From: Cellulomonas denverensis
GTDB lineage: Bacteria > Actinomycetota > Actinomycetes > Actinomycetales > Cellulomonadaceae
DNA length: 64,000 bases
Assembly: GCF_012396125.1 (NCBI RefSeq)
Contig: NZ_JAAXOX010000001.1
Span: 1 to 64,000 of the forward strand
Direction of reading: 5' to 3'
A program made the position numbers and the translations under genes. The notes under the pieces were generated by a model that made no database searches, was not told the DNA's origin, and saw only the letters and a program-made list of their open reading frames with translations. Shown here piece after piece: positions 28,039-37,006 of this stretch (within the stretch, counting starts at the first letter, position 1; every line of letters starts with the position of its first letter).

Positions 28039-29682
28039 GTGGACCGCGCCCAGATCTTCGCCCTGATCGCCGGGGCGGTGGTGATCACCGCGATCTGCCG
28101 ACGCCGCGGCTGGCCGGCCCCACTGGTGCTGGTGGCCGCGGGGCTGGTGGTCTCGTACCTGCCCGGGGTGCCGGAGTACGACATCGACCCCCAGCTGATC
28201 CTGGAGTTCGTGCTCCCGCCGCTGCTGTTCTCCGCGGCCCGGTCGGCCTCCTACCAGGACATGCGCCGGTCGCTGAACTCGATCGTGCGGCTGGGCGTGG
28301 GCCTGGTGCTGGTCTCGGCCCTGGCGGTGGCGCTGGTCGCCTGGGCGCTGGTGCCGGAGCTGCCGTTCGCGGCGGCGCTGGTGCTGGGCGCGGTGGTCGC
28401 CCCGCCGGATGCGGTCGCCGCCGCCGCGGTGGGCCGCAAACTCGGCCTGCCCCGCCGGGTGATGACCGTGATCTCCGGCGAGTCCCTGATCAACGACGCC
28501 ACCTCCCTCACGCTGTACAAGGTCGCGCTGGCCGGTGCCGCCTCCGGGGCCTGGGCCTGGTCGGAGGGCCTGACCACCTTCGCCCTGGCGGTGCTGGTCG
28601 GGGTGTCGTCCGGGCTGGTGATCGGCTGGGTGGTGCACCGGTTGCGACTGCGGTTCGACGACCCGGTGGTGTCCTCGACCATCGCGCTGCTGACCCCGTT
28701 CGCCTGCTACTGGGGTGCCGAGCACCTGACCGGTTCCGGCGTGCTGGCGGTGGTCAGCGCGGGGCTGTACCTGGGCCACACCGCCCCGAGCGCCGGCTAC
28801 GCCACCCGTCTGGTGCAGGACCCGATCTGGGAGACCCTGGACCTGCTGCTGGAGTCCTTCACCTTCGCACTGATCGGCGTGCAACTGCCCTGGCTGATCG
28901 CGGACGTCCGGGCCTCGCACGAGGGGCTGACCACCGCAGTGGTGCTGGCGACGGCGGTGCTCGGCACGTCCATCCTGATCCGGCCGCTGTACGTCTTCGC
29001 CACCGCCTGGTTCGACCACCTCCGGCTGCCCGGCTCGCACCGCGACCTGTCCGACGCGCTGTCCGCCCGGGAGTCGGCGGTGGTGAGCTGGGCCGGGATG
29101 CGCGGGGTGGTCACCCTCGCCGCCGCGGCCGGTATCCCGGCGATGGCCGGCAGCGCCGAGTTCCCGGACCGGGCCACCCTGCAGCTGGTGGCCTACGCGG
29201 TGGCGATCGGCACCCTGCTGATCCAGGGCCTGTCGCTGCCCTGGCTGATCCGCCGGCTCGGGGTGCGCTCGGACGACGACGACCTGCGCGACCGGGCCCA
29301 GGAGGCGCGGCTGCGGATGGCCACCGCCCGCGCCGCCCAGGAGGTGATCGAGCAGCGCCGCCGGCAGTGGGCGCCCACCCTGGGCGAACAGCGCGCCGGG
29401 CTGCTGACCAACGGCCTGGCCGAGGGCATCGCCCGCCGGGAACGGGCCACCGTGGTCATGCTCGACCCCTCGATCGCCTCCGACGACGACCTGGCGAAGG
29501 TCAGCACCAGCCGCACCCGCGCACTGCAGGACCTCCGGCGGGACGTGGTCGCCGCCCAGCGCGCCACCCTGATGGCCGAGCGGGACGCCGGGCACGTGGA
29601 CGAGGTGGTGATGCGCCAGGTGCTGCGCGAGCTGGACCTGGAGGACGAGTCGCTGGACGCCGCGCCGATCAACCGGATCTAG
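28039..29682 (+). CDS. CPA1-family Na+/H+ antiporter
   Basis: The 547-residue protein has about 12 membrane helices followed by a roughly 130-residue cytoplasmic tail. Core motifs are VVAPPDAVAAAAVG near residue 118 and GESLINDATSLTLYKVAL near residue 150, which supply the ion-binding acidic residues of the NhaP/NHE class. It exchanges Na+ or K+ for H+ and helps in pH and salt balance. GTG at 28039 has GAGGAG 7 nt upstream. It ends 4 bp before the converging lipoprotein gene. Confidence 0.9.
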   Translation: MDRAQIFALIAGAVVITAICRRRGWPAPLVLVAAGLVVSYLPGVPEYDIDPQLILEFVLPPLLFSAARSASYQDMRRSLNSIVRLGVGLVLVSALAVALVAWALVPELPFAAALVLGAVVAPPDAVAAAAVGRKLGLPRRVMTVISGESLINDATSLTLYKVALAGAASGAWAWSEGLTTFALAVLVGVSSGLVIGWVVHRLRLRFDDPVVSSTIALLTPFACYWGAEHLTGSGVLAVVSAGLYLGHTAPSAGYATRLVQDPIWETLDLLLESFTFALIGVQLPWLIADVRASHEGLTTAVVLATAVLGTSILIRPLYVFATAWFDHLRLPGSHRDLSDALSARESAVVSWAGMRGVVTLAAAAGIPAMAGSAEFPDRATLQLVAYAVAIGTLLIQGLSLPWLIRRLGVRSDDDDLRDRAQEARLRMATARAAQEVIEQRRRQWAPTLGEQRAGLLTNGLAEGIARRERATVVMLDPSIASDDDLAKVSTSRTRALQDLRRDVVAAQRATLMAERDAGHVDEVVMRQVLRELDLEDESLDAAPINRI

Positions 29683-29686
29683 CCGG

Positions 29687-30271
29687 TCATGCCCGGTCGA
29701 AGTAGGCGTCGGGATCCGCGGGGTCGAAGTCCATCAGGTCGTCCGGGGAGTACTGGCACGGACCTGAGATGAAGAAGTCCAGGCGGTTGTACATCTCCAC
29801 GCCGACGTCGCGAGCGATGAACCGGATCACGAAGCCGTCCTTGCGGATCGTCAACACCGGGTGGTCCTGGTCGAGGTTGTCCCGGCCGATCACCCAGCCG
29901 TCGTCGAGGTACGCCTGCGCGATCGGCATGATCAGGTGCGCGGTTCCCGGCGGGTCGGCCGGCAGCACCTCCGTGTTCCGGGTCGGGTGCCATGTGAACG
30001 ACCGCGGCGGGGTCTCACCCCCGTAGGGCTCGTCGGAACACGCCGACCAGTCATCGCCCCAGCCCGGGTAGGTGTTCAGCTCGAAGGTCAACTCCGGGAA
30101 CACCTCCCGGGCGTGCGCCAGCACCTCATCGGCCAACTCCACCGCGACCTCATACGTCGCGCGCGCATCCGTCGCCCGCACCTCCTGGCTCGGACCCGAC
30201 GCACACCCCGACAACCCGACCGACACCACGACCGCCAACACTGCGCCGACCCGGCGCGCCAGCCCGCTCAC
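29687..30271 (-). CDS. Putative lipoprotein, copy 2 of a tandem pair
   Basis: The 194-residue precursor begins MSGLARRVGAVLAVVVSVG and has lipobox LSGC with Cys near residue 23. The mature part contains TYEVAVELADEVLAHAREVFPE and two later cysteines that could form a disulfide; no enzyme motif is seen. It is close to identical over long blocks to the gene just upstream (30362-30952), so the pair arose by recent duplication. It is last in a cassette behind a DUF1023 hydrolase. I cannot name a family with certainty. A role as surface partner or immunity protein is only a hypothesis. Confidence 0.8.
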   Translation of the reverse strand: MSGLARRVGAVLAVVVSVGLSGCASGPSQEVRATDARATYEVAVELADEVLAHAREVFPELTFELNTYPGWGDDWSACSDEPYGGETPPRSFTWHPTRNTEVLPADPPGTAHLIMPIAQAYLDDGWVIGRDNLDQDHPVLTIRKDGFVIRFIARDVGVEMYNRLDFFISGPCQYSPDDLMDFDPADPDAYFDRA

Positions 30272-30361
30272 CGCGCCGCCTCCCTTCGGCCGGTGGCTCG
30301 AGCCCGGTGCGGCTGGACCTGCTCTGGACTCACCCGCTCCACCGGCATGGCCGCCCTGTCC

Positions 30362-30952
30362 TCACCGGTCATCGAAGTAGTCCCCGGGATGCGCGGGGTC
30401 GAAGTCCATCAGGTCGTCCGGGGAGTACTGACACGGGCCGGAGATGAAGAAGTCCAGGCGGTTGACAATGTTCGGTGCCGCGTTCCGGTTCCGGGCGATG
30501 AACCGGATCGCGAAGCCGTCGTGGTGAATGGTCAGCGTCGGGTGGTCCTGGTCGAGGTTGTCCCGGCCGATCTCCCAGCCGCCATCGAGGTACGCCTGCG
30601 CGATCGGCATGATCAGCTGCACCGTCCCCGGCGGATCGGCCGGCAGCACCTCCGTGTGTCGGGTCGGGTGCCACTTGAACGACCGAGGCGGAGTCTCACC
30701 CCCGTAGGGCTCGTCCGAACACGCCGACCAGTCGTCGCCCCAGCCCGGGTAGGTGTTCAGCTCGAAGGTCAACTCGGGGAACACCTCCCGGGCGTGCGCC
30801 AGCACCTCGTCGGCCAGCTCCACGGCGACCTCGTACGTCGCGCGCGCATCCGTCATTCGCACGTCCTGGCTCGGGCCCGACGCACACCCGGACAGCGCGA
30901 CCGCCACCACGACCGCCGACATGGCACCGACCCGCCGAGCCCGCCCGCTCAC
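30362..30952 (-). CDS. Putative lipoprotein, copy 1 of a tandem pair
   Basis: The 196-residue precursor starts at GTG, which overlaps the stop of the hydrolase gene (GTGA), so the two are coupled. It has lipobox LSGC and a mature part sharing uninterrupted blocks with copy 2, for example YPGWGDDWSACSDEPYGGET and LDFFISGPCQYSPDDLMDFD. The copies differ mainly after the signal, near residue 150 and at the C-terminal end. No catalytic motif is visible. A longer reading frame upstream is possible but would bury the signal peptide. Confidence 0.82.
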   Translation of the reverse strand: MSGRARRVGAMSAVVVAVALSGCASGPSQDVRMTDARATYEVAVELADEVLAHAREVFPELTFELNTYPGWGDDWSACSDEPYGGETPPRSFKWHPTRHTEVLPADPPGTVQLIMPIAQAYLDGGWEIGRDNLDQDHPTLTIHHDGFAIRFIARNRNAAPNIVNRLDFFISGPCQYSPDDLMDFDPAHPGDYFDDR

Positions 30953-32940
30953 CGCACTGCCTCGGTCGGCGGCACGAACCCCGGGTCCTGCATCGGGTAG
31001 GTGTAGTGCTCGTCCGTCACCCCGGAGCCGATGAACACGGTGGGGTCGGTCCACACGGTGACCTCCCCGCCGATCATCACCGCGAGGATGTTCGCCCAGG
31101 CGTCGGATCGTGATTCGAACACCCCGCTGTGCGAGGCCGGCCCGGACAGCACTCCGCTGTACGGGTCGTTGCGGTCAACGCGCCCGGTCTCCAGCTGGGT
31201 CACGCCGGGCAGCTCGTCCGGGTCCAGGCCGTGCCCGAGCACGGTACCGATGCCGGTGCCCTGGGCGAGCGTGATCGGGTCGCCCGGGGCGGTCATCGAG
31301 TACCGGGGCGTGTCCGGCGCCGCGTAGTCCTGGGTCGTGCCGACGCCGGGGCCCGCGCCGGCCGACTCGATGTGCAGCACCCGGTCGACCACCATGCCCG
31401 CCACCTCGGCCCGGCCGACCACCGACCCGCCGTAGGAATGTCCGGCCACCGTGATCGTGGCGCCGGTGACCGCCTTGACGCCGTTGGCGAAGGACGCCAG
31501 ATGGGGTGCGATGGACAGCGCATACGCCGAGTCGAAGGCCTCGAAGCTGCGCTGGTCGGGCACCGACTGGTCGCGGACCAGCACGCTCTGTGGCATTGGG
31601 CCGCCGAGATAGGTGATCACCGCCAGGTCGGGACTCCCCTCGTCGACGAACTCCCAGGCCCGCTCGAACTGGCCGTCCATGTTCCCCAGGTTCGTCCCGG
31701 TCCCGCCGACCAGGACGGCGACGTTCGGCGCCCCGGCGTAGCCGACCAGCTCGCCGAACCGTCCGGCGGCCGGATCGAAGAGCACCACCTGGTGCCCGAC
31801 CCGGGGGACCTCCGCGCCGTCGGCATCGATGGTCTTGATCTGCTCGGTCAGCAGCTGGTCGTACCAGTCCCGGTCCCGGCGCAGCTGTGCGAGCTCCACA
31901 CGCAGGGCCAGCAGCCGGCCGGCGTCGTCCTCCCGCTCGATCTCGGCGAGCGTCCGGGTGATCTGCGCGTCCGCCTCGGCCAGCGCCGCGGTGATCGCCA
32001 CCCGGTTCGCCGCGATCCGGGTGGTCAACGGCACGCCGTCCAGGTTGTGCACCATGCCGGGGTACATCCGCGCCAGCAATGCGAGCTCGTCCGCACCCAG
32101 GTGCTGGCACGCCGCCAGGACCGCGTCGATCCGGCGCTGCGGGTCGGACACCTTCAAGGCGGCGGCCAGCTCCGGATACTGCGCGCCGAACGCGCCGGCA
32201 TCGTCGCCCATCAGGCGGACCGCCAGCTGCGGGCAGGCAGTGAGCAGGGCGTCGAACTCCTCCGGGGTCAGCATGGACACCAGCCAGCGGGCCAGCGCGT
32301 CACCGGTCGGCCCGTCCGGCAGGTCCAGCACCCAACGGGCCATCCCGGCCGGCCCCTGCGCGAGGACGTCGGTGGAGACCGCCCGACCCGCCCCGCCGGC
32401 CTGGGACCACACCGGCGGGACCTCGGCGGACAGCGCGGCGACCAGATCGTCGTCGAGCTGCTGCCGCTCGGTCACCAGCCGGTCCAGCGCCGCCTGGTGG
32501 TCCAGCAGCAGCTGGTCGGCGTTCTGGACCGCTCGCACCGCCAGGCGCAGCTCCCACGGGTCCGGGTCCGGTTGTCGCTGCAGGGTGGTCAGCGTGAGGT
32601 TCGTGCGGGCCAGGTCGTGCCGGGACTGATCGAAGTCCTCGCCGGCCGTGCGGGCGCGGACTCGGAGGTCCCGGACCGCCCCGGCGTAGGCGTTCACCGT
32701 CTCCGCCCCGCGGCGGAGTCCGTCGGCGGCGGCGTCGACCTGGGCCGCGCGGTCGAGCATCGACCGCTCCCACGACTCCGCCGCCGCCCCGGTCCACCGC
32801 GTGCGGGTGTCCTGCACCAGGGCGGTGATCTCCCCCGCGGTGCCCGGCAGCGAGCTCAGGTGGCGGGCTGCTCGATCGACGATCTCGTCCAGCGTGTCCA
32901 GGTCGCCGGCACCGGGGTCGTCCCGGTCCCAGGTGGTCAT
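30949..32940 (-). CDS. DUF1023-type alpha/beta hydrolase with N-terminal helical domain
   Basis: The 663-residue protein has three parts. Residues 1-200 are helical and WXG100-like (TRWTGAAAESWERSMLDRAAQ near residue 48). A middle helical region contains a coiled-coil-like stretch rich in Glu, Leu and Arg near residues 330-390. The C-terminal alpha/beta hydrolase domain is of the DUF1023 type, with a full nucleophile elbow GHSYGG near residue 500. There is no signal peptide. DUF1023 proteins often occur in actinobacterial loci linked to type VII secretion. It overlaps its small WXG-like partner and the following lipoprotein by 4 bp each. Substrate is unknown. Confidence 0.85.
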   Translation of the reverse strand: MTTWDRDDPGAGDLDTLDEIVDRAARHLSSLPGTAGEITALVQDTRTRWTGAAAESWERSMLDRAAQVDAAADGLRRGAETVNAYAGAVRDLRVRARTAGEDFDQSRHDLARTNLTLTTLQRQPDPDPWELRLAVRAVQNADQLLLDHQAALDRLVTERQQLDDDLVAALSAEVPPVWSQAGGAGRAVSTDVLAQGPAGMARWVLDLPDGPTGDALARWLVSMLTPEEFDALLTACPQLAVRLMGDDAGAFGAQYPELAAALKVSDPQRRIDAVLAACQHLGADELALLARMYPGMVHNLDGVPLTTRIAANRVAITAALAEADAQITRTLAEIEREDDAGRLLALRVELAQLRRDRDWYDQLLTEQIKTIDADGAEVPRVGHQVVLFDPAAGRFGELVGYAGAPNVAVLVGGTGTNLGNMDGQFERAWEFVDEGSPDLAVITYLGGPMPQSVLVRDQSVPDQRSFEAFDSAYALSIAPHLASFANGVKAVTGATITVAGHSYGGSVVGRAEVAGMVVDRVLHIESAGAGPGVGTTQDYAAPDTPRYSMTAPGDPITLAQGTGIGTVLGHGLDPDELPGVTQLETGRVDRNDPYSGVLSGPASHSGVFESRSDAWANILAVMIGGEVTVWTDPTVFIGSGVTDEHYTYPMQDPGFVPPTEAVR

Positions 32941-33230
32941 CGCGCCACCATCGTGCCGAGTCCGTGACCGCGCACCGCGATCTCCCGGTCGGTGTCGGCC
33001 AGGATCCCGGCGGCCTCGGCCACCGCGTCACCGCCGGCCCAGACCCGGGCGGCCAGCGCGCCGGTGTGCTGCGACTGATGCACCAGCCACGCCTCGATCG
33101 CCTCGCCGACCCGGGTGGAGCCCGGGTCGACCCGGACGTGCCCCAGGTCCCAGCCGACATCGGCCGACAGCGAGTGCAGCCGCGAGCGCGCCTGCTGCGC
33201 CGCCGCGAGGTCCACCGTGAGATCCGCCAC
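32937..33230 (-). CDS. WXG100-like small protein
   Basis: The 97-residue protein is nearly all helical with a central turn (SLSADVGWDLGHVRVDPGST then IEAWLVHQSQHTGALAARV), matching the size and shape of ESX/WXG100 proteins, although the exact W-x-G triad is not in its usual place. It overlaps the DUF1023 gene by 4 bp, so the two are probably made and exported together as partners. The GTG start lacks a strong Shine-Dalgarno sequence. No secretion-machine genes (EccC and others) are in the window. Confidence 0.7.
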   Translation of the reverse strand: MADLTVDLAAAQQARSRLHSLSADVGWDLGHVRVDPGSTRVGEAIEAWLVHQSQHTGALAARVWAGGDAVAEAAGILADTDREIAVRGHGLGTMVAR

Positions 33231-33474
33231 CCTGCCGCCCCGTCCGCCGTCGATACGACGGGAGGCTGGCAGCAGGACGCCGACTCGCGGCCCGACTTCC
33301 AGGGCATTGCGTGGCGTGACGGTGCGATGAGGTGGTCAGCGACACCCGCTGAGTACCCGGAGCTCCCCGCTAGGAGGGCCGGTGCGGACGTACCGCGCGC
33401 CCCGCTCCCGCGGAACTAGCCCGCACCGCGGCGGAGCACCCGGGCCCAAAGTCGTAGGACCTGTGCCCCAGACT

Positions 33475-33497
33475 TTGTGAACACAGTCACGTAGTCT
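33475..33497 (+). promoter_or_regulatory. Rex-like operator at the adhE promoter
   Basis: TTGTGAACACAGTCACG (33475-33491) resembles the Rex operator TTGTGAA-N4-TTCACAA, with one good half and one partial half. It directly abuts a -10-like TAGTCT (33492-33497), so a bound repressor would block initiation. Rex senses NADH/NAD+, and adhE is a classical Rex target. The rest of the gap 33231-33474 shows nothing I can name. Confidence 0.6.
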
Positions 33498-33558
33498 CGT
33501 TGTCACGAGGTCACCGTCGCCCTCAGCCCACCCCCATCCGAACACTCGGGAGACCCGC

Positions 33559-36243
33559 GTGACCACCACCACGAGCACCGACACGGGCGTCGCCGCTGCG
33601 ATCGACCAGCTGGTCGCAGGCGCCACCAAGGCCCTGGCGGAGTACGCACGTTTCACCCAGGAGGACGTCGACCGCCTGGTGAAGAAGGCCGCCGTCGCCG
33701 CGCTGGACCAGCACGGTCACCTGGCCGAGCTCGCCGTCAACGAGACCGGCCGCGGCGTCTTCGAGGACAAGGCCGTCAAGAACATCTTCGCCTGCGAGCA
33801 CGTCACCAACTCGATGTCCTCGCTCAAGACGGTCGGTGTCATCCACGAGGACGAGATCAACGGCATCACCGAGATCGCCGAGCCGGTCGGCGTGATCTGC
33901 GCCATGACCCCGGTGACCAACCCCACCTCCACCGCGATCTTCAAGGCGCTGATCGCGCTGAAGACCCGCAACCCGATCATCTTCGCCTTCCACCCGAACG
34001 CGCAGCAGTCCTCGGTGGCCGCCGCGAAGATCGTCCGGGACGCGGCGGTCGCCGCCGGGGCGCCGGAGTACTGCATCCAGTGGGTCGAGACTCCGTCGAT
34101 GGAGGCCACCAGCACCCTGATGAACCACCCCGGGGTCTCCACGATCCTGGCGACCGGTGGCAACGCGATGGTGAAGTCGGCCTACTCCTGCGGCAAGCCG
34201 GCCCTGGGCGTCGGCGCCGGCAACGTCCCGGCCTACATCGAGAAGTCGGCCAAGCTCAAGCGCGCGGTCAACGACGTGGTGCTGAGCAAGTCCTTCGACA
34301 ACGGCATGATCTGCGCCTCCGAGCAGGCCGTCATCCTGGACGACGAGATCTACGACGCCGCGCTGGCCGAGTTCGCCGTCCTGCACGCCTACAAGGCGAG
34401 CAAGAAGGAGAAGGCGCTGCTGGAGAAGTTCATCTTCGGCGTCGAGGCCAAGGGCAAGAACTGCGCCGACGCGAAGCTGAACCCCACCGTGGTCGGCAAG
34501 TCGCCGCAGTGGATCGCCGAGCAGGCCGGGTTCTCCGTGCCCGAGCAGACCTCGATCATCCTGGCCGAGGTCAGCGGCGTCGGCCCGCACGAGCCGCTGA
34601 CCCGGGAGAAGCTGTGCCCGGTGCTCGCGGTCCTGCGTGCGACCAGCACCGAGCACGGCTTCCAGCTCGCCGAGCAGATGGTGGAGTTCGACGGCCTGGG
34701 TCACTCGGCCGCGATCCACACCCAGGACGAGGCGCTGACCGTCGAGTACGGCCGCCGGGTCAAGGCGATCCGGGTGATCTGCAACGCCCCGTCCTCGCTG
34801 GGCGGCATCGGCGACATCTACAACGCCTTCATCCCGTCGCTGACCCTGGGCTGCGGCTCCTATGGCCACAACTCGGTGTCCAACAACGTGTCGGCGATCA
34901 ACCTGGTGAACATCAAGCGCGTGGGCCGGAGGAACAACAACTTGCAGTGGTTCAAGGTGCCGGCCAAGACGTACTTCGAGCCGAACGCGATCCGGTACCT
35001 GTCCGACATGGCCGACGTGGAGCGGGTCACCATCGTGACCGACGCCACGATGACCACCCTCGGCTTCGTCGACCGGGTCCTGGAGGTGCTGAACCGCCGC
35101 CCCAACAAGGTGTCGGTGCAGATCATCGACCAGGTCGAGCCGGAGCCCTCGGTGCAGACCGTGCAGGCCGGTGCGGCCCAGATGCGGCACTTCCGCCCGG
35201 ACACCATCATCGCGCTGGGCGGTGGCTCGCCGATGGACGCCGCCAAGGTGATGTGGCTGCTGTACGAGCACCCGGAGATCGTCTTCAGCGACCTGAAGCA
35301 GAAGTTCTTCGACGTGCGCAAGCGGGCGTTCAAGTTCCCGGTGCTGGGTGACCTGGCCAAGCTGGTCTGCATCCCGACCACCTCGGGCACCGGCGCCGAG
35401 GTCACCCCGTTCGCGGTGATCTCCGACCCGGAGGCCGGCAAGAAGTACCCGCTGGCCGACTACGCGCTGACCCCGACCGTGGCGATCATCGACCCGGTGC
35501 TGACCTCCAAGATGCCGGCCAGCCTGGCTGCGGACTCCGGCTTCGACGCCCTGACCCACGCCACCGAGGCGTTCGTGGCGGTCTACGCCAACGACTTCAC
35601 CGACGGCATGGCCCTGCAGGCGATCCGGCTGATCTTCGACAACCTGGCCCAGTCGGTGAACGGCGACCCGGCCGACCCGGCGACCAAGGACGCCCGGGAG
35701 AAGATGCACAACGCGGGCACCATCGCCGGCATGGCCTTCGGGAACGCGTTCCTGGGGATCGTGCACGCGATGGCCCACGTGATCGGCTCGACCTTCCACC
35801 TGGTGCACGGCCGGACCAACGCGACCCTGCTGCCGCACGTGATCCGGTACAACGGCCAGATCCCGACCAAGCTCACCAGCTGGCCGAAGTACGAGCACTA
35901 CGTCGCCCCGGAGCGGTTCCAGCAGATCGCCCAGATGCTGGGTCTGCCGGCCGAGACCCCGGAGCAGGGCGTGGAGTCCTACGCGGTGGCGATCGAGGCG
36001 CTGCGCGCCAAGGTCGGCATCCCGAACTCGTTCCAGGCCCAGGGCGTGGACGAGCAGGACTTCATCTCCCGCCTGGACGAGGTGGCGATGGGCGCCTACG
36101 AGGACCAGTGCGCCCCGGCCAACCCGCGGATGCCGATGCGCGAGGACATGAAGGAGATCATGACCGCCGCGTACTACGGCACCTCGGTCGCCGAGGTGAA
36201 GGCCCGCAAGGCCGCCACCGTCGAGGAGACCCCGGCCTCCTGA
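33559..36243 (+). CDS. adhE: Bifunctional acetaldehyde-CoA/alcohol dehydrogenase
   Basis: The 894-residue protein has both AdhE halves. Residues 1-440 are a CoA-acylating aldehyde dehydrogenase with catalytic Cys in FDNGMICASEQAV (near residue 253). Residues about 460-890 are an iron-dependent alcohol dehydrogenase with GGGSPMDAAKVMW, the PTTSGTGAEVTPF nucleotide loop, and iron ligands in the region GIVHAMAHVIGSTFHLVHG. It turns acetyl-CoA into ethanol in two NADH-using steps and recycles NAD+ when oxygen is short. GTG at 33559 follows a GGGAG site. A strong terminator follows the stop. Confidence 0.97.
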   Translation: MTTTTSTDTGVAAAIDQLVAGATKALAEYARFTQEDVDRLVKKAAVAALDQHGHLAELAVNETGRGVFEDKAVKNIFACEHVTNSMSSLKTVGVIHEDEINGITEIAEPVGVICAMTPVTNPTSTAIFKALIALKTRNPIIFAFHPNAQQSSVAAAKIVRDAAVAAGAPEYCIQWVETPSMEATSTLMNHPGVSTILATGGNAMVKSAYSCGKPALGVGAGNVPAYIEKSAKLKRAVNDVVLSKSFDNGMICASEQAVILDDEIYDAALAEFAVLHAYKASKKEKALLEKFIFGVEAKGKNCADAKLNPTVVGKSPQWIAEQAGFSVPEQTSIILAEVSGVGPHEPLTREKLCPVLAVLRATSTEHGFQLAEQMVEFDGLGHSAAIHTQDEALTVEYGRRVKAIRVICNAPSSLGGIGDIYNAFIPSLTLGCGSYGHNSVSNNVSAINLVNIKRVGRRNNNLQWFKVPAKTYFEPNAIRYLSDMADVERVTIVTDATMTTLGFVDRVLEVLNRRPNKVSVQIIDQVEPEPSVQTVQAGAAQMRHFRPDTIIALGGGSPMDAAKVMWLLYEHPEIVFSDLKQKFFDVRKRAFKFPVLGDLAKLVCIPTTSGTGAEVTPFAVISDPEAGKKYPLADYALTPTVAIIDPVLTSKMPASLAADSGFDALTHATEAFVAVYANDFTDGMALQAIRLIFDNLAQSVNGDPADPATKDAREKMHNAGTIAGMAFGNAFLGIVHAMAHVIGSTFHLVHGRTNATLLPHVIRYNGQIPTKLTSWPKYEHYVAPERFQQIAQMLGLPAETPEQGVESYAVAIEALRAKVGIPNSFQAQGVDEQDFISRLDEVAMGAYEDQCAPANPRMPMREDMKEIMTAAYYGTSVAEVKARKAATVEETPAS

Positions 36244-36253
36244 CACCCGGACA

Positions 36254-36288
36254 GGTGCCCCGTCCGCTGCGGCAGCGGACGGGGCACC
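36254..36288 (+). terminator. Terminator hairpin after adhE
   Basis: A near-continuous perfect palindrome with 14-bp or longer arms around TGCGGCA lies 11 bp after the adhE stop. It is GC-rich with no U-run. Confidence 0.8.
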
Positions 36289-36330
36289 GTCATGTCCGGA
36301 GCACTCAGTCCCGGGTGTCACACTGACCCG

Positions 36331-36813
36331 ATGCGACGCACCCCTGCCGCCCTCCTCCTGTCCGTCCTCCCGTTGGCCGGCCTGCTGCTGGTGGGCTGCG
36401 CCGAGGCCCGGGACGCGGTCGACCAGGCGCAGTCCGCGGTCGAGTCGGCCGGTGCCACCGTGGACCGGCTCGGTGAGCTCGCCGACCAGGCGGCCGCGGC
36501 GATCGACAACGCCGGCGACACGCTGAACCGCGCCAAGGAACAGGTCACCGGCACCACCTCCGCCGCCCAGGACGCGGTGGACCAAGCCTCCACCGCCCTG
36601 GACGAGGCGAATGCCGCGGTCGACGCGGCCACCGAGAGCGGCTCGCAGGCCGCCCAGGACCAGCTCTCCCAGGCGCGCACCGACCTGGACGCCGCCCGCA
36701 GCGCCCTGGACTCGGCCGCCGCCGGGGTCGACCAGACCACCGCCGACGCGCTCCGGGCCCTGGCCGACCAGCTGGAGAAGGTCTCCACCGACGTCGAGTC
36801 GGCCCAGGGCTGA
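36331..36813 (+). CDS. Alanine-rich coiled-coil lipoprotein
   Basis: The 160-residue precursor has a signal peptide ending in lipobox LVGC (Cys near residue 23). The mature part is almost wholly Ala, Asp, Gln, Ser and Thr with heptad-like spacing (AQDAVDQASTALDEANAAVD). It would form a long amphipathic helix or helical bundle on the outer face of the membrane. No enzyme motif is seen and no confident family can be named. It follows the adhE terminator. Confidence 0.78.
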   Translation: MRRTPAALLLSVLPLAGLLLVGCAEARDAVDQAQSAVESAGATVDRLGELADQAAAAIDNAGDTLNRAKEQVTGTTSAAQDAVDQASTALDEANAAVDAATESGSQAAQDQLSQARTDLDAARSALDSAAAGVDQTTADALRALADQLEKVSTDVESAQG

Positions 36814-36867
36814 GATTCCCCCGCCGGAATCCTTGTCCGCGGGCCCCGGGCTGCCGATCCGGTGGGT

Positions 36868-36987
36868 ATGACCGCGCCCCGCACGCACCTGCGCAAGCGG
36901 CACCACGCCGCCTGGTGGGTGGTGTGCGCCTGGTCCTCACTGGCGATCCTGGTGCTGGTCGGACTGCTCGCCGCCGCGGGGGTGTGA
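36868..36987 (+). CDS. Small single-helix membrane protein
   Basis: This 39-codon ORF encodes a basic head (RTHLRKRHH) followed by one hydrophobic helix (WWVVCAWSSLAILVLVGLLA). The composition is what a real small membrane protein would show and unlike the shadow frames here. It lies in the 193-bp gap between the lipoprotein and the aminotransferase. The binding site is weak (GGTGGG), so confidence is moderate. Confidence 0.5.
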   Translation: MTAPRTHLRKRHHAAWWVVCAWSSLAILVLVGLLAAAGV

Positions 36988-36992
36988 CCGGC

Positions 36993-36998
36993 TACTCT
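36993..36998 (+). promoter_or_regulatory. Leaderless -10 box of the aminotransferase gene
   Basis: TACTCT stands 8 nt before the ATG at 37007, which has no Shine-Dalgarno sequence. Confidence 0.55.
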
Positions 36999-37006
36999 CG
37001 GCCGGG

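Noticed and set aside
26418-29705. A 1095-codon open frame on the plus strand
   Set aside because: It runs out of frame through the GH65 and antiporter genes and is Arg/Ala/Pro-rich with no domain motifs.
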